DNA from: Actinocatenispora sera
GTDB taxonomy: Bacteria > Actinomycetota > Actinomycetes > Mycobacteriales > Micromonosporaceae
NCBI RefSeq assembly: GCF_018324685.1
Contig: NZ_AP023354.1
Location: 2,976,001 to 3,040,000, forward strand
Reading direction: 5' to 3'
Length of the DNA stretch: 64,000 bases
Shown: piece after piece, positions 9,101-17,937 of the stretch
How the letters are laid out: every line of letters starts with the position of its first letter
Position numbering within the stretch: position 1 is the stretch's first letter
Program-made: the position numbers and the translations under genes
Notes under the pieces: generated by a model
Database searches by the model: none
Told to the model about the DNA's origin: nothing
What the model saw: the letters and a program-made list of their open reading frames with translations, nothing else

Positions 9101-10030
9101 CGAGCCGCCCTTGGCACCGCCGGCGCCCCAGATGCCCCAGTCCGGTGCGACGGTGGGCGATCCGGGGGTGTTGTTGCTGTGGCAGGAACCGCCGCCGTAG
9201 CCGTCGAACGCGTACAGGTCGGTCGGTCCCTCGACCGTGCCGGGCACGTCGCTGCCGGTGGGCACCCACACGCCGTTGCGGCCCTTGTCGTTGTGGAAGA
9301 TCGGCACCGTGATGCCGTCCTGGCGAGCCATCTCGTACAGGTGCTGCAGGTAGTTCTTCTGCGCGGTCCCGGTCGAGGCGAGTTCGTTCTCGATCTGGTA
9401 GAGGATCACCGGCCCGGTGCCGTTGGTGTACTGGTGGCGGGCCAGGATCGCATCGATGTGGTGCAGCCACTCGTCGGCGGCCGCGAGGTAGTCCGGTGCG
9501 TCGCTGCGTGCCCGGCCCGCCTGCGTGGTCAGCCAGCCGGGGAACCCGCCGCCGTTGGTCTCGCCGTTGATGTACGGCCCGGGGCGGGCGATGACGTACA
9601 ACCCGGTCTGCTGGGCGATGTCGAGCAGCTCGTCGACGTCGCGGACGCCGCCGAAGTCGTACTGGCCGGGTGCGGGGGAGTGGTAGGCCCAGTCGAAGTA
9701 CAGCGACACCGCGTTGTAGCCCTCGGCCTTGATCTTCTGCAACACGTCGCGCCACAGATCCGGGCTGGGCAGCCGGAAGTAGTGGAACTCGCCGGACCAG
9801 ACGTAGGTCCGCTTGCCGTCGAGCAGCAACGAGTACTTGTCGAACGTGACCGTGTGCGCCGTCGCGGTGCCTGCCCGGCCGGCGGGAGCCGGGGCGGCGC
9901 CGGCCGTGGAGTCGAAGCTCGCCGCGAGCATCGTCACCACGAGGGCGAGGCCGATCACGGTTCGGGTGAACGCGCGCCGGTGCGGCCAGTGCGAGCGAGC
10001 TGAGGGGGCGTGAGAGTTCGAACGCAGCAT
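6134..10030 (-). CDS. Secreted GH35 beta-galactosidase with C-terminal NPCBM domain
   Basis: The 1298-residue protein starts with a signal peptide (RR near residue 19, hydrophobic 24-38, AGAAPA cleavage region). The GH35 TIM barrel begins about residue 58, with GEFHYFRLP, ARPGPYINGE and QIENELAS (Glu216 as acid/base) and VAERGGGWFDYWG holding the likely nucleophile Glu. Beta-sandwich galactose-binding-like domains follow, then a NEW3-like segment (about 1040-1150) and an NPCBM-type carbohydrate-binding domain (about 1160-1298). It should release terminal beta-galactose from plant or other polysaccharides outside the cell. GGAG precedes the ATG. It is transcribed alone; the upstream region carries palindromes that may bind a sugar repressor. 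Confidence 0.93.
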   Translation of the reverse strand: MLRSNSHAPSARSHWPHRRAFTRTVIGLALVVTMLAASFDSTAGAAPAPAGRAGTATAHTVTFDKYSLLLDGKRTYVWSGEFHYFRLPSPDLWRDVLQKIKAEGYNAVSLYFDWAYHSPAPGQYDFGGVRDVDELLDIAQQTGLYVIARPGPYINGETNGGGFPGWLTTQAGRARSDAPDYLAAADEWLHHIDAILARHQYTNGTGPVILYQIENELASTGTAQKNYLQHLYEMARQDGITVPIFHNDKGRNGVWVPTGSDVPGTVEGPTDLYAFDGYGGGSCHSNNTPGSPTVAPDWGIWGAGGAKGGSTASPNTPGFVAERGGGWFDYWGGPGSYECMSKQEGSGYERVTYGTDIANRLSIHNVYMTYGGTSWGWLPAPVVYSSYDYGAAISEARQIRPKATTMKQLGLFLQSVEPVTKVDKGDPITPSSSEIKVYHDVNPDTGTHFYVAMHDPSNATTDTAFSFPVDTADGSYTVPQQGRLRIDGQDAKILTANYDLDSAAGTASPHLVYSTSQIMTHLDTGKGQLALLYAPHGEDGETVLRYDSEPTVQVLSGSVASSYDATSGDLRLDYVHDGLARVRISGGGRDPLTLLLADTDTAGTFWQQDTAAGPVLERGPELVRTAASHGASLHLTGDTTDPAPLEVWGPAKIRSIVWNGDDVATKAQPDGSLLATSKLPGAQAVTLPDLGTATWQTAAGSPESTPAFDDSGWQHADRTTTNSTTKPPAGQPVLTADDYGFHQGDVWYRGRYTGGSDASTIALRYGGGGAGMLQAWLDGVYLGQDVLKTGASSPPTTGTATFTVPERLRTNGSHVLSVMVRNDGHNEDGGVNDAHKEGRGLIAATMTDSAGSPAQPAISWRIQGNLGGENIVDTARGVMNASGLYGERHGWQLPGYPDGSWANTTLPQAGAAPGTTWYRTRVSLNVPADDDASIGLTIGDPDTARSDANYRALIYVNGWNVGQYIADVGPQHTFPVPDGILNPRGDNTIALAVTSDGGPGNGPEKVALTDLGTVRGGVTVHQNHAPNWSASVYGRPTLPSRASVTPLTSTDIPDQPKPGDSFTVGGVLRNDAGGTLTAIDARLDVPTGWSATAVRQAPAMLAPGATVPLSWRVTVGSDAPAGAYSLAAIVGYRQDGATARAGSTYPVTIRPAGLVYVSDLPFVSATNGYGPVERDTNVGGSGAGDGSPITIRGTTYAKGVGTNAVSTVVLDLAGKCTSFSSYAGVDDSAGGKGSVTFTVLADGRTVASTGVLTGTTAAQHLTADVTGVHELVLQVGDAGDGIGHDNADWADAQLTCTG

Positions 10031-10101
10031 CGTGCGGCTCCTGGTCTCTACCAGTAGAAACTCACCTGTCCACGGAGGGTGGATTGCGTTGGAGTTTGAT
10101 C

Positions 10102-10115
10102 GTTCGCGAGCGAAC
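10102..10115. promoter_or_regulatory. GTTCGC-GA-GCGAAC inverted repeat
   Basis: Six-bp arms around GA, 72 bases upstream of the beta-galactosidase start. Together with the 10-bp palindrome GTTCATGAAC at 10167-10176 it could be an operator for a sugar-responsive regulator. No regulator gene for it is seen here. Confidence 0.35.
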
Positions 10116-10236
10116 CTGTCAAGAGTTGTCCCAGGCCGAGCGGGCCCAGGCCGTTCGAGCCTGGTTGTTCATGAACGATTACGTCCAAATACCAGCGCGC
10201 CGCCGCATTCCGGTCGAGATGCCGCCTCCATTTGAC

Positions 10237-10255
10237 TGACTGACTTCGTCAGTCA
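10237..10255. promoter_or_regulatory. TetR operator TGACTGAC-TTC-GTCAGTCA
   Basis: Perfect 8-bp arms with a 3-base centre lie 12 bases before the TetR start at 10267, so it overlaps the expected promoter or 5' leader. Autorepression is likely. Confidence 0.6.
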
Positions 10256-10266
10256 ATAATCAGCCC

Positions 10267-10962
10267 ATGCGTGGACGGGTACCGCCGAGGCCGGTGGCAG
10301 AGATCGCCGAGGCCGGGGCACGGGTGTTCCTGACCAAGGGCTACCGGGCGGCCGGGATCTCCGACGTCGCCGCTGCGCTGAAACTCAGCCACGGCGCGGT
10401 CTACACGTACGTCCGGAGCAAGGAGGCGTTGCTCTACCTCGCGCTGCTGCGACTGACGCGACCCGAGGCGCTGGCCGGGCTGGAGATTCCGGTGGCCACA
10501 CCGACCGCCGCGCAGGTCGCCGCGGCGTTCGAGACCGGCGACGACCCGTTCCCGGTACTGACCGCGGCGGTCGGCCCCGACCGCCCACACGTCGCGGTCG
10601 CCGCGGAACTCGCCGCCGTCGTCGACGAGCTGTACGGGTTCGTCGAGCACAACCGGCACCTGCTCGCGCTGGTCGAGCGCTGCGCCGCCGACCTGCCCGA
10701 GCTGGCGCAGTACTACTTCGTGCGGCGCCGGCGCGCGCTGCTCGCCTCGCTCGCCGAGTTCCTGGAGCGCCACCTGCGCTCGGGTGCGCTGCGCCCGATG
10801 CCGGACGTGCCGGCCGCGGCGCGGTTCATCGTCGAAACCGTCACCTGGTTCGCCTGGCACCGCCGCGACGACCCCGACTCCGCCGACCTCGACGACGACG
10901 CGTGCCGGCGCACCGTGCGTCACCTGCTGCTCGCCGCGTTCGTCCCCGACACGCCCGCCTGA
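10267..10962 (+). CDS. TetR-family regulator
   Basis: The 231-residue protein has the TetR helix-turn-helix (AEAGARVFLTKGYRAAGISD, then LSHGAVYTYVRSKEALLYL) and a helical C-terminal domain. It reads in the same direction as the GT39-like gene 24 bases downstream, so it may be its regulator in an operon. A strong palindrome precedes its start. Confidence 0.9.
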   Translation: MRGRVPPRPVAEIAEAGARVFLTKGYRAAGISDVAAALKLSHGAVYTYVRSKEALLYLALLRLTRPEALAGLEIPVATPTAAQVAAAFETGDDPFPVLTAAVGPDRPHVAVAAELAAVVDELYGFVEHNRHLLALVERCAADLPELAQYYFVRRRRALLASLAEFLERHLRSGALRPMPDVPAAARFIVETVTWFAWHRRDDPDSADLDDDACRRTVRHLLLAAFVPDTPA

Positions 10963-10986
10963 CCCTCGAACGGAGACCGCACCGTC

Positions 10987-12684
10987 GTGCCCGATCTCGA
11001 ACTACCCGCCACCGCCCACCGTGCCGGCGCGCCCGCCGCCGGACCCGCCGCGCCCGATCGGGGCGCCGACGAGCCGGCGTCCGGGTCCGGTGCGTCCGAC
11101 CGGGGCGCCGACGGGCCGCTCTCCGGGTCCGCCGCGCCGGATCGGGGCGCCGACGAGCCGCTCTCCGGGTCCGTCGCCGGCCCTGCCCGGGACGAACCCA
11201 CCGTCGACGGGAGGCGGCGTGCCACGCTGGCGTGGCGGCCGGTACTGGCGATCATGGCGGTCACCGGGCTCGTGCACCTCGCGGTGGCGACCCGGTTCGG
11301 CTGGCATCGCGACGAGTTCTACTACGTGATCTCCGGCCGTCACCTGGCCTGGGGCTACCCCGATCAGCCGCCGCTGGCCCCGCTCCTGGCCCGGCTGGCC
11401 GCCGACCTGCCCGGCGGGGTACTGCCGCTGCGGCTGCTCGCGATCGCCGCCCAGCTCGGCTGCGTACTGCTGGTCGCCGCGCTGGTCGCCGAGCTCGGCG
11501 GGCGCGGCCGCGCCCAGGCCGTCGCGGCCGGCGCCGTCGCCGCCTGCCCGGTGTTCGTCGCCGCCTCGATGCTGTTCGGTACCACCGTGCTCGACCAGCT
11601 GGCCTGGGCCGCCGTGTTGCTCACCGTGACCCGCGCGCTGCGTACCGGCACGGTGCGCGGCTGGCTGCTGGCGGGCGCCGTCGCCGGGATCGGGTTGGAG
11701 AACAAGGACACCATCGGCGTGCTGCTGCTCGGCATCACGATCGGCGTGCTGCTGTTCCACCGCGCCGCACTGCGCACCGCCGGGCCGTGGCTGGGCGCGG
11801 CGCTCGCTGTACTGCTGACCGTACCGAACCTGCTGTGGGACGCCCGGCACGGCTGGCCCGAACTGCACATGGGCGCGGTACTGGCGGCGCAGCAGGGCGG
11901 CCCGCTCGGCTCCCTGGCCCAGCTGCCCGAACTGGCGCTGCTGCTGGCCGGTCCGCCGCTGGTCACGCTGTGGTTCTTCGGCATCCGCTGGCTGGCCTCG
12001 GAGTCCGGCCGCAACCACCGGTGGATCCTCGTGGTGGCGGCGACCGCGATCGTGGTGTTCACCGCCAGCGGCGGCAAGAGCTACTACCCGGCGCCGGTGC
12101 TGATCGGGCTGTTCGCCGCCGGCAGCAGGTGGTTCGAGGCCCGCAGCGTCGCGACGGCGCCGCGGCAGCGCTGGCGGTACCCGGTCGCGATCGTCACCTG
12201 CGGGATCTTCGCCGTCGTGTTCGGCCTGCCGGTGCTGCCGGTACGCGCCGAGAACGTGTTGCGCGCGGTCAACCCGCAGCCGGTGGAGACCTACGGCTGG
12301 CCGTCGTTCGTCCGGCAGGTCACCGCGGCCGCGGCCACGATGCCGCCCGGTACCACCATCTTCACCAGCAACTACGGTGAGGCCGGGGCGCTGACCACGC
12401 TCGGCCCGGCCGACGGGCTGCGACTACCGGTCGCCAGCGGGCACAACGCATACATGCTGTGGGGCCCGCCGCCCGGTACCACGCCCGACCACGTGCTGTG
12501 CGTCGGCGAGTTCCACCCGCACTACCTGCACCGCGCCTGGTCCGACGTGCGGGAGATCGCGCCGATCACCACCCCGGGCGGCATCGTGGACGAGGAGACC
12601 GCCCAGCACGCCGCCATCTACTCCTGCTCCCGGCCACACGGCAACTGGACCCGACTCTGGCCCGCTCTCCGCCACCTCGACTAG
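10987..12684 (+). CDS. GT39/ArnT-like polytopic glycosyltransferase
   Basis: After a disordered N-terminus (about 75 residues), the 565-residue protein has about ten to eleven membrane segments and the first-loop motif WHRDEFYYV, in which the acidic pair resembles the catalytic Asp-Glu of C-fold GT-39/GT-83 transferases that use polyprenyl-phosphate sugars. PDQPPLAPLLARL follows, as in many actinobacterial glycosyltransferase family 39 proteins. The N-terminus holds three 14-residue repeats (42-bp period, DRGADEPxSGS). GTG start at 10987 with ACGGAGA upstream. The acceptor (protein, lipid or wall sugar) is unknown. Confidence 0.85.
   Translation: MPDLELPATAHRAGAPAAGPAAPDRGADEPASGSGASDRGADGPLSGSAAPDRGADEPLSGSVAGPARDEPTVDGRRRATLAWRPVLAIMAVTGLVHLAVATRFGWHRDEFYYVISGRHLAWGYPDQPPLAPLLARLAADLPGGVLPLRLLAIAAQLGCVLLVAALVAELGGRGRAQAVAAGAVAACPVFVAASMLFGTTVLDQLAWAAVLLTVTRALRTGTVRGWLLAGAVAGIGLENKDTIGVLLLGITIGVLLFHRAALRTAGPWLGAALAVLLTVPNLLWDARHGWPELHMGAVLAAQQGGPLGSLAQLPELALLLAGPPLVTLWFFGIRWLASESGRNHRWILVVAATAIVVFTASGGKSYYPAPVLIGLFAAGSRWFEARSVATAPRQRWRYPVAIVTCGIFAVVFGLPVLPVRAENVLRAVNPQPVETYGWPSFVRQVTAAAATMPPGTTIFTSNYGEAGALTTLGPADGLRLPVASGHNAYMLWGPPPGTTPDHVLCVGEFHPHYLHRAWSDVREIAPITTPGGIVDEETAQHAAIYSCSRPHGNWTRLWPALRHLD
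11059..11184 (+). repeat. 42-bp tandem repeat, three units, in the GT39 N-terminus
   Basis: Units start at 11059, 11101 and 11143, each opening CGGGGCGCCGACG, coding for 14 residues (DRGADxPxSGSxAx). It is in-frame, so changes in copy number would only alter the length of the flexible tail. Confidence 0.75.
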
Positions 12685-12761
12685 GCCCGACTTCGACTGC
12701 GCCGGCCGCGCGGGTGCCGCCGGTCTGTGCGGCATGCCGGGACCGGAAGAGCGACCGGCAG

Positions 12762-13706
12762 CTATCCGAGGCGCCGGAGCGCCGCCTCGACAGCATCCTC
12801 GACCCGGGAAGTCATGCCGGACACCTCGACGGGACGGCGCCCGGCGACCTGACCGCGGATCCACTTCGGCTGGCTGTCGCCATGGTGCAGCAGGGCGTAC
12901 AGGTCCCACCACGGATCGAGCGTCACCCCGGCGATCGACTCGTAGAGCAACCGGAGCTGCTCGGACCACTCGGGCGATTCGAGCGCCGCCAGGTACCGGC
13001 GACACTGCCCGACGTCGATCGCGCGCGGCCCTCGATGGATGCCGTTCCAGTCGGTCAGCCCGGTGATTCTCCCGCGCGACCACAGCAGGTTGACCGGCAG
13101 GAAGTCGCCGTGCAGGAACACGGCGGTGTCCTCCGGTGGCGGCGCCGCCATGGCGGCAAACGCCGCCTTCCACACAGCTGGCCTCCGCGCGCCGGCCGGC
13201 ACCCGGAGCTCGCCGACGGGCGCGATCCAGGAATCCGTCCACGGGTCGAACGTCTCCGCGGGTAGATCGAGGGAATGCAGCGACACGGCGATCTCCGCGA
13301 TCCGCGTCAGCCACGACCGAGGGTCCGCCGGATCGAGGTGAACGTGCCCCGGCAGCCGGGTCATCAGCAACGACGGCGCGCCGCCGGTCGATGCACCGGC
13401 CACGTCGGTGGCCAGGACGCTCGGGACCGGGAGCCCGCTTCCCGCCACGACACCAAGGTTGGCGATCTCGTTCGCCAAGGCTTCCTGCAGGCCGAGCCCG
13501 GCCGGGTACTGCCGCAGCACGACGAAACTTCGCCCGCCACGCCCCTCGACAGTCACCCGGTGCACGGCAGAGCAGACACCACCGGTCAATCGGCGGTAGC
13601 CGACGACGCGGCTGCCTCGACCCATCGAGGCCGCAACCCAGGCGAGGGTCTCCGCGGAGGGCCGACGCTGCCTGAACCCGCCGTCCCGCCAGTCGCCGTC
13701 GGTCAT
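12762..13706 (-). CDS. Aminoglycoside phosphotransferase-like (APH) kinase
   Basis: The 314-residue protein has the small-molecule kinase fold of the APH family: catalytic loop HGDFLPVNLLW (about residues 203-213) and the metal-binding motif GLTDWNGIHRGP, in which DW replaces the usual DFD/DW. The family phosphorylates aminoglycosides, macrolides, homoserine, choline and others; nothing here picks a substrate, and resistance should not be assumed. It is convergent with the GT39 gene and stands alone. Confidence 0.85.
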   Translation of the reverse strand: MTDGDWRDGGFRQRRPSAETLAWVAASMGRGSRVVGYRRLTGGVCSAVHRVTVEGRGGRSFVVLRQYPAGLGLQEALANEIANLGVVAGSGLPVPSVLATDVAGASTGGAPSLLMTRLPGHVHLDPADPRSWLTRIAEIAVSLHSLDLPAETFDPWTDSWIAPVGELRVPAGARRPAVWKAAFAAMAAPPPEDTAVFLHGDFLPVNLLWSRGRITGLTDWNGIHRGPRAIDVGQCRRYLAALESPEWSEQLRLLYESIAGVTLDPWWDLYALLHHGDSQPKWIRGQVAGRRPVEVSGMTSRVEDAVEAALRRLG

Positions 13707-13829
13707 GTGATCGAGGCTATTGGGCGCGGAACCCCCGGCGACAGCCGTTTCTCACCCGCAGCGGCGATGACCCGGCCGGACACCACCGGGGACTGGCGCG
13801 ATGGAGTAGGCGGGTGAGGTGGGCACGGC

Positions 13830-13863
13830 GGGGAGCCGCCGGCGCTACGGCCGGCGGCTCCCC
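13830..13863. terminator. 14-bp perfect hairpin
   Basis: Bases 13830-13843 pair fully with 13850-13863 around the loop GCTACG. It lies 6 bases after the stop of the minus-strand GNAT gene. No T tract follows. Confidence 0.6.
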
Positions 13864-13868
13864 GGTCG

Positions 13869-14633
13869 CTACGACCGCTGTACGGGCAGCGAGAGGTAGA
13901 GGCGGGTGCCCTGCGGCCGGAAACCGACGCGCTCGTAGACCCGGCGGGAGCCGTCGCCGGAGTACTCCAGCCACACCGATCCGGCTCCCTGGACGAACAT
14001 CGCCTCGGCCAGCGCCGCGGTCACCGCGGTCGCGATGCCCCGTCCGCGGTATGCGGGCCGGGTACCGACACCGCCCAGCTCGGCGGTGTCCTCGGCCGGC
14101 GGGGAGCACGCCGCCCCACCGGCACAGCCGCCGTCGGCTGCCGGTACGAAGCGCACCGCCCCGCCGTCGTCCTGCATGCGCCGCAGCCGGGCGACGCCCT
14201 CCGGGGAGGACGCGAAACCGTCGCCGAACGCCTCACCGAGCGCGGCATCCAGCGCCGCGTACTGCTCGTCGGTGGCGGGTGTCTGCACCCGGGGAACCGA
14301 GACGGCCCGGGGAACCGTCAACGTGTCGGGGGTGCAGACGAGGTACTCGTGTACCGCCTCGGTGGTGAAGCCGGCCGCGCGCAGGGCCGGCTCGACCCGC
14401 GGTGCGGCCTGCGGCGCGAACTCCAGCCGGGGCAGCAGACCGCGGTCCCGGAACTGCGCGACCAGGCCGGCAACGTCGTTCGCGGTCGGCGCGGCACCGG
14501 GCAGCGGCGTGGCGTAGTTCAGGTACGGGCTGTCGGTGTCCGGGCTGAATCCTGCGACGAATCCGCCGGTCTCGACGACCAGCGGGCGGCGCCGAAGGTT
14601 GGCCACGGCGAAGCGTTGAATCTGGGTGTCCAT
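13869..14633 (-). CDS. GNAT-family N-acetyltransferase
   Basis: The 254-residue protein has the acetyl-CoA loop in its C-terminal half: ELGGVGTRPAYRGRGIATAV, matching the R/Q-x-x-G-x-G/A pyrophosphate-binding motif, then YERVGFRP. The N-terminal 120 residues are of another, less conserved type. I place the start at the ATG at 14633 (MDTQIQRFAVANL); an upstream in-frame ATG at 14711 would add an unlikely basic tail. The substrate is unknown. Confidence 0.82.
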   Translation of the reverse strand: MDTQIQRFAVANLRRRPLVVETGGFVAGFSPDTDSPYLNYATPLPGAAPTANDVAGLVAQFRDRGLLPRLEFAPQAAPRVEPALRAAGFTTEAVHEYLVCTPDTLTVPRAVSVPRVQTPATDEQYAALDAALGEAFGDGFASSPEGVARLRRMQDDGGAVRFVPAADGGCAGGAACSPPAEDTAELGGVGTRPAYRGRGIATAVTAALAEAMFVQGAGSVWLEYSGDGSRRVYERVGFRPQGTRLYLSLPVQRS

Positions 14634-14948
14634 GGTGGGTACTGACCTCACGAAGTCTCGAACGAAGCCCCGGCGGTGCGGGGCAGGAGAGAACGGCGGT
14701 GTGCAGGACACCGCATCGTGGGGCCGCCGCGGGGGCGTGGCAGTGCGGCTGCCGCGTGGCAGCCGGTCAGTGCCGGCGGCGGCCGCTGGGGCGCGCCGAG
14801 TTCATTGGCTTCGTTCCTCACCGTGAGCGCGGCTGCGTGGCCGCAGCGCGCCGGCCAGCATGCCAGGGCCGCCGGCGTGCCGGCAAACGGTTATCGGAAC
14901 CTGCGCGGGCGGCCCCGGCAGGGTCGGCTGGGCACCGCGACCCGGTGC

Positions 14949-16319
14949 TCAGTTCGAGACCCGATCGGAGGGCAGCTCGGGCGCCCGGTCCGGGGTGCGG
15001 GAACGGTGCCGTGCCACGGTACTGGCCAGGCCGATCAGGCAGACCGCCGCCGCGATCAGGAACGGTACGGCCGGCGTGCGCGGCGACAGGGTGGCACCGG
15101 CCGCCGCGGCAGCGAGGGTGGCGCCGACCTGGCGGGTGGCGTTGAGGATGCCGCCGACCGCGCCGGCGGCATCCGGCGCGGCACGGTCGACCGCGTAGCC
15201 CACCAACGCCGGCAGCGTCCAGGACACGCCGGCCCCGCACAGCAACAGCCCGACACCGAGCAGTACGGCGTGGTCGCCGGCCACCGCGGCCGCGGCCAGG
15301 CACAGCCCGACCGGGAACGCGACGAAACCCAGCCTGATCGGCACCACCGGTCCGAAGGCGGCCACCAGCCGCCCGGTCAGCAGCGGGTTGACCGCCACCA
15401 GCAGCGTCATCGGCAGCAGCGCGACCCCCGTTCGAGCCGGGCTCGCCGCCAGCACCAGCGGGATCGAGAAGATCACCGTGGTCAGCGCGTAGTTGATCGC
15501 GGCGCCCCAGCCGAACGCGGTCCACACCGGCCGGTTGCGCCGCAGCGAGCCCGGGACCAGCGGCGCCGGCGAGGACCGATCGATCGCCGCCGTGCCGAAC
15601 GCCAGAGCCAGCGCGACCAGGCCGAACAGGGCGGCCTGCGGCCACGAGCGCTGGCCGGCCCGGGTGATCGCGAGCGTCGCGGAGGCAAGCGTCGCGGCCA
15701 GCACGAGATGCGGCAGCCACGAGATCGCCCGGGCCCGCCGCACGGTGGCGATCCGCGACCGGCACAGCACCAGTACGACCAGCGCCAGCGGCGCGTTGAG
15801 CACGAACACGGCGCGCCAGCCCGCCACGGCGATCAACCACCCGCCCAGTACGGGGCCCGCCGCCATCGCGGCGCCGCTGATCGCCGCCCAGGCGCTGATC
15901 GCCCGCCCGCGCGAGCGCGGCTGCCGGTACAGGTGGGCGATCAGGGCGAGCGAGCTCGGCACGATCGCGGCGGCGAAAAGCCCCAGCAGCGCCCGGAACA
16001 CCAGCAGCGCGGCGAGGTCGGGCGAGCACGCGCAGGCCAGCGAGGCGGCGCCGAAGCCGGCCACCCCGACGACGAAGACCCGGTAGCCGCCGAGCCGGTC
16101 GGCGAGGCTGCCGCCCAGCACCAGCGCGGCGGCCAGCGCCATGGTGTAGGTCGTGGTCGCCCAGCCGACGCCGACGACGCCGGTGTGCAGCGAGGTCATG
16201 ATGCTGCGCTCGGCGACGGCGAGCACCGTGGTGTCCAGCAACACCATGAAGTACGCGAGCGACAGTCCGAGCAGTTGCGGGGTCCGGGAACGTTCGGCGG
16301 GCACGGTGGGCGCGGACAC
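14949..16319 (-). CDS. DHA2-type MFS exporter (14 TM)
   Basis: The 456-residue protein has 14 predicted membrane helices and the opening LLDTTVLAVAERSI, the LDxTVxN-like motif of DHA2 drug:proton antiporters. GGSLADRLGGYR is the MFS motif A after TM2. The GTG start at 16319 has AAGGAG 4 bases upstream. It faces a LysR gene at 16441 over 121 bases, the usual regulator-exporter pairing. The exported compound is unknown. Confidence 0.9.
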   Translation of the reverse strand: MSAPTVPAERSRTPQLLGLSLAYFMVLLDTTVLAVAERSIMTSLHTGVVGVGWATTTYTMALAAALVLGGSLADRLGGYRVFVVGVAGFGAASLACACSPDLAALLVFRALLGLFAAAIVPSSLALIAHLYRQPRSRGRAISAWAAISGAAMAAGPVLGGWLIAVAGWRAVFVLNAPLALVVLVLCRSRIATVRRARAISWLPHLVLAATLASATLAITRAGQRSWPQAALFGLVALALAFGTAAIDRSSPAPLVPGSLRRNRPVWTAFGWGAAINYALTTVIFSIPLVLAASPARTGVALLPMTLLVAVNPLLTGRLVAAFGPVVPIRLGFVAFPVGLCLAAAAVAGDHAVLLGVGLLLCGAGVSWTLPALVGYAVDRAAPDAAGAVGGILNATRQVGATLAAAAAGATLSPRTPAVPFLIAAAVCLIGLASTVARHRSRTPDRAPELPSDRVSN

Positions 16320-16404
16320 GACTCTCCTTGTACCGACGGTGACGGGACGCTGCACCACGCTGCTCCCGTACGCCGCCCGGTTCGACCGGCCCGGCCGCAT
16401 CCCC

Positions 16405-16421
16405 GTTCGGCATCTCCGAAC
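16405..16421. promoter_or_regulatory. GTTCGG-CATCT-CCGAAC inverted repeat
   Basis: Six-bp arms around a 5-base centre in the MFS-LysR intergenic region, 20 bases before lysR. Candidate LysR site. Confidence 0.45.
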
Positions 16422-16440
16422 ACCTGCCTACGCTGGGCGG

Positions 16441-17319
16441 GTGGACCTGGACCAACTCCGCACCGCGCTCGCGCTGCTGCGGTACCGGACGATCAACCGC
16501 ACGGCCGCGGCCGAGGGCCTCGCGCCGTCGTCGGTGTCCGACCGCGTCCGCCGGCTGGAGGCCGAACTCGGCGCGCCGCTGTTCTCCCGCGACCACACCG
16601 GCATGCACCCGACCGCCGCCGGCCGCGACTACCTCCGGGCCGCGGCCACCGCGCTGGCGACGCTCGACGAGGCCGCCGAGCACCTGCACGCCACGCCGGG
16701 TCTGGTCGTCGGCGCGCAGGCGTCCGTCGCCGACGAACTGCTCCCGGCGGTACTCGACGAGCTGCGTCGCTCGCACCCCGACCTTCGGGTACGGCTCCGG
16801 CCGGATCCCGACCGCGGGCGGCTGCTGGCGGCGCTCGACGGCGGCGAGATCGACGCCGCGGTCCTGCTCGACACCGGCGAGCAGGTCGGCGATCTCGGGT
16901 TCCCGCCGCCGGCATCGGCGCCGGAACATCTCGACCTGCGTACCGTGGCGATGACCGTGGTCGCCGCGCCACGCCATCCGCTGCTCGGCCGGCCGGCGAC
17001 CATGGACGAGATCCGGCGCACCGGCGGGCTGCTCGGGCGCGAGCCCGGCTGCTCGTTCTGGATGGCCACCCGGCGCTGGCTCGGCCCCGACGTCGACCTC
17101 ACCGCCGTCGGCGGCCTGGCCCAGGTACGCGACTGGGTCGCCACCGGCCGCGGCATCGCGCTGCTGCCCCGCTTCGCCGTCCGTGCCGACCTCGACTCCG
17201 GCCGCCTCGCCGCGCTGGACGTAGCGGTACCGCCGCTGCAGTTGCGGCTGATCTGGCGGCACGACGACGACGCGGCCGACCGGCTCCGGCCGCTGCTCTA
17301 CGCGCTGACCCGGGCGTGA
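16441..17319 (+). CDS. LysR-family transcriptional regulator
   Basis: The 292-residue protein starts at GTG 16441 with DLDQLRTALALLRYRTINRT and AAAEGLAPSSVSDRVRRLEA (helix-turn-helix). SFWMATRRWL and the C-terminal half fit the substrate-binding-like effector domain. It probably controls the divergent exporter, and it shares no close neighbours downstream. Confidence 0.9.
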   Translation: MDLDQLRTALALLRYRTINRTAAAEGLAPSSVSDRVRRLEAELGAPLFSRDHTGMHPTAAGRDYLRAAATALATLDEAAEHLHATPGLVVGAQASVADELLPAVLDELRRSHPDLRVRLRPDPDRGRLLAALDGGEIDAAVLLDTGEQVGDLGFPPPASAPEHLDLRTVAMTVVAAPRHPLLGRPATMDEIRRTGGLLGREPGCSFWMATRRWLGPDVDLTAVGGLAQVRDWVATGRGIALLPRFAVRADLDSGRLAALDVAVPPLQLRLIWRHDDDAADRLRPLLYALTRA

Positions 17320-17434
17320 CCGGCGGATTCCGCTCGCCGGCGCCCGCCCCCGGTGGGTACGATCGCGTTTCGCCGCGGGGACGCCACCGCCCCTCGGCTA
17401 CGCGTTCCGGCGTTCGAGAGTGGGTATCTGGTTC

Positions 17435-17815
17435 ATGGCGGCTCGTATCGGTGAACTCGTCCTCGGTTGTCGCGACCCCCAGTTGCTGGCGCGGTTCTGG
17501 TGCGAGATGCTCGACTTCGTCGTACTCGACCGCGAGGACGACGGCACCCTGGAGATCGGTCCGCGCGAGGGATGGGGCGGCCCGCAGGCGACGATCATCC
17601 TCAGCTACCGGGACGAGCCGGAGCCGGGCAAGTCCCGGCTGCACATCGACCTCAACCCCACCGACCGCGACCAGGACGCCGAACTGGAGCGCCTGCTGAA
17701 GCTCGGCGCCCGCCCGGCCGACATCGGCCAGACCGGCGAGGAACCCTGGCACGTACTGGTCGACCCGGAGGGCAACGAGTTCTGCCTGCTCCGCGCCCGC
17801 ATCGACCCGGTCTGA
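17435..17815 (+). CDS. VOC (glyoxalase/dioxygenase fold) family protein
   Basis: The 126-residue protein has one or two VOC beta-alpha-beta-beta-beta units: MAARIGELVLGCRDPQLLAR, FWCEMLDF, LHIDLNP, HVLVDPEGNEFCLL. This is the actinobacterial VOC subgroup often annotated as glyoxalase-like; its reaction is unknown. The ATG at 17435 is preferred; a GTG at 17420 would add five residues. Confidence 0.85.
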   Translation: MAARIGELVLGCRDPQLLARFWCEMLDFVVLDREDDGTLEIGPREGWGGPQATIILSYRDEPEPGKSRLHIDLNPTDRDQDAELERLLKLGARPADIGQTGEEPWHVLVDPEGNEFCLLRARIDPV

Positions 17816-17937
17816 CCCGCCCGCCGGCGCTCCGCGCGCCCGATCGGTCGTTCCTCCGCCCCTCCGCTGGGCCGTCGCGGGCGCCCGGATCGGTTGTGCA
17901 TCCGGCACCGCCCCGCCCGGTGGTCTCGGGCGCCCGG

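Noticed and set aside
5372-10003. A 1543-codon open frame on the plus strand
   Set aside because: It is the antisense of the GH35 gene; GC-rich codon bias keeps the opposite frame open. The product is low in complexity and has no domain.
12762-13706. An aminoglycoside resistance gene
   Set aside because: The APH-like kinase fold is shared by many unrelated kinases, and no resistance-specific residues or context are visible.
14676-17699. A 1007-codon open frame on the plus strand
   Set aside because: It crosses MFS and LysR genes in the wrong frame and encodes an Arg/Gly/Pro-rich product; it is a shadow frame.
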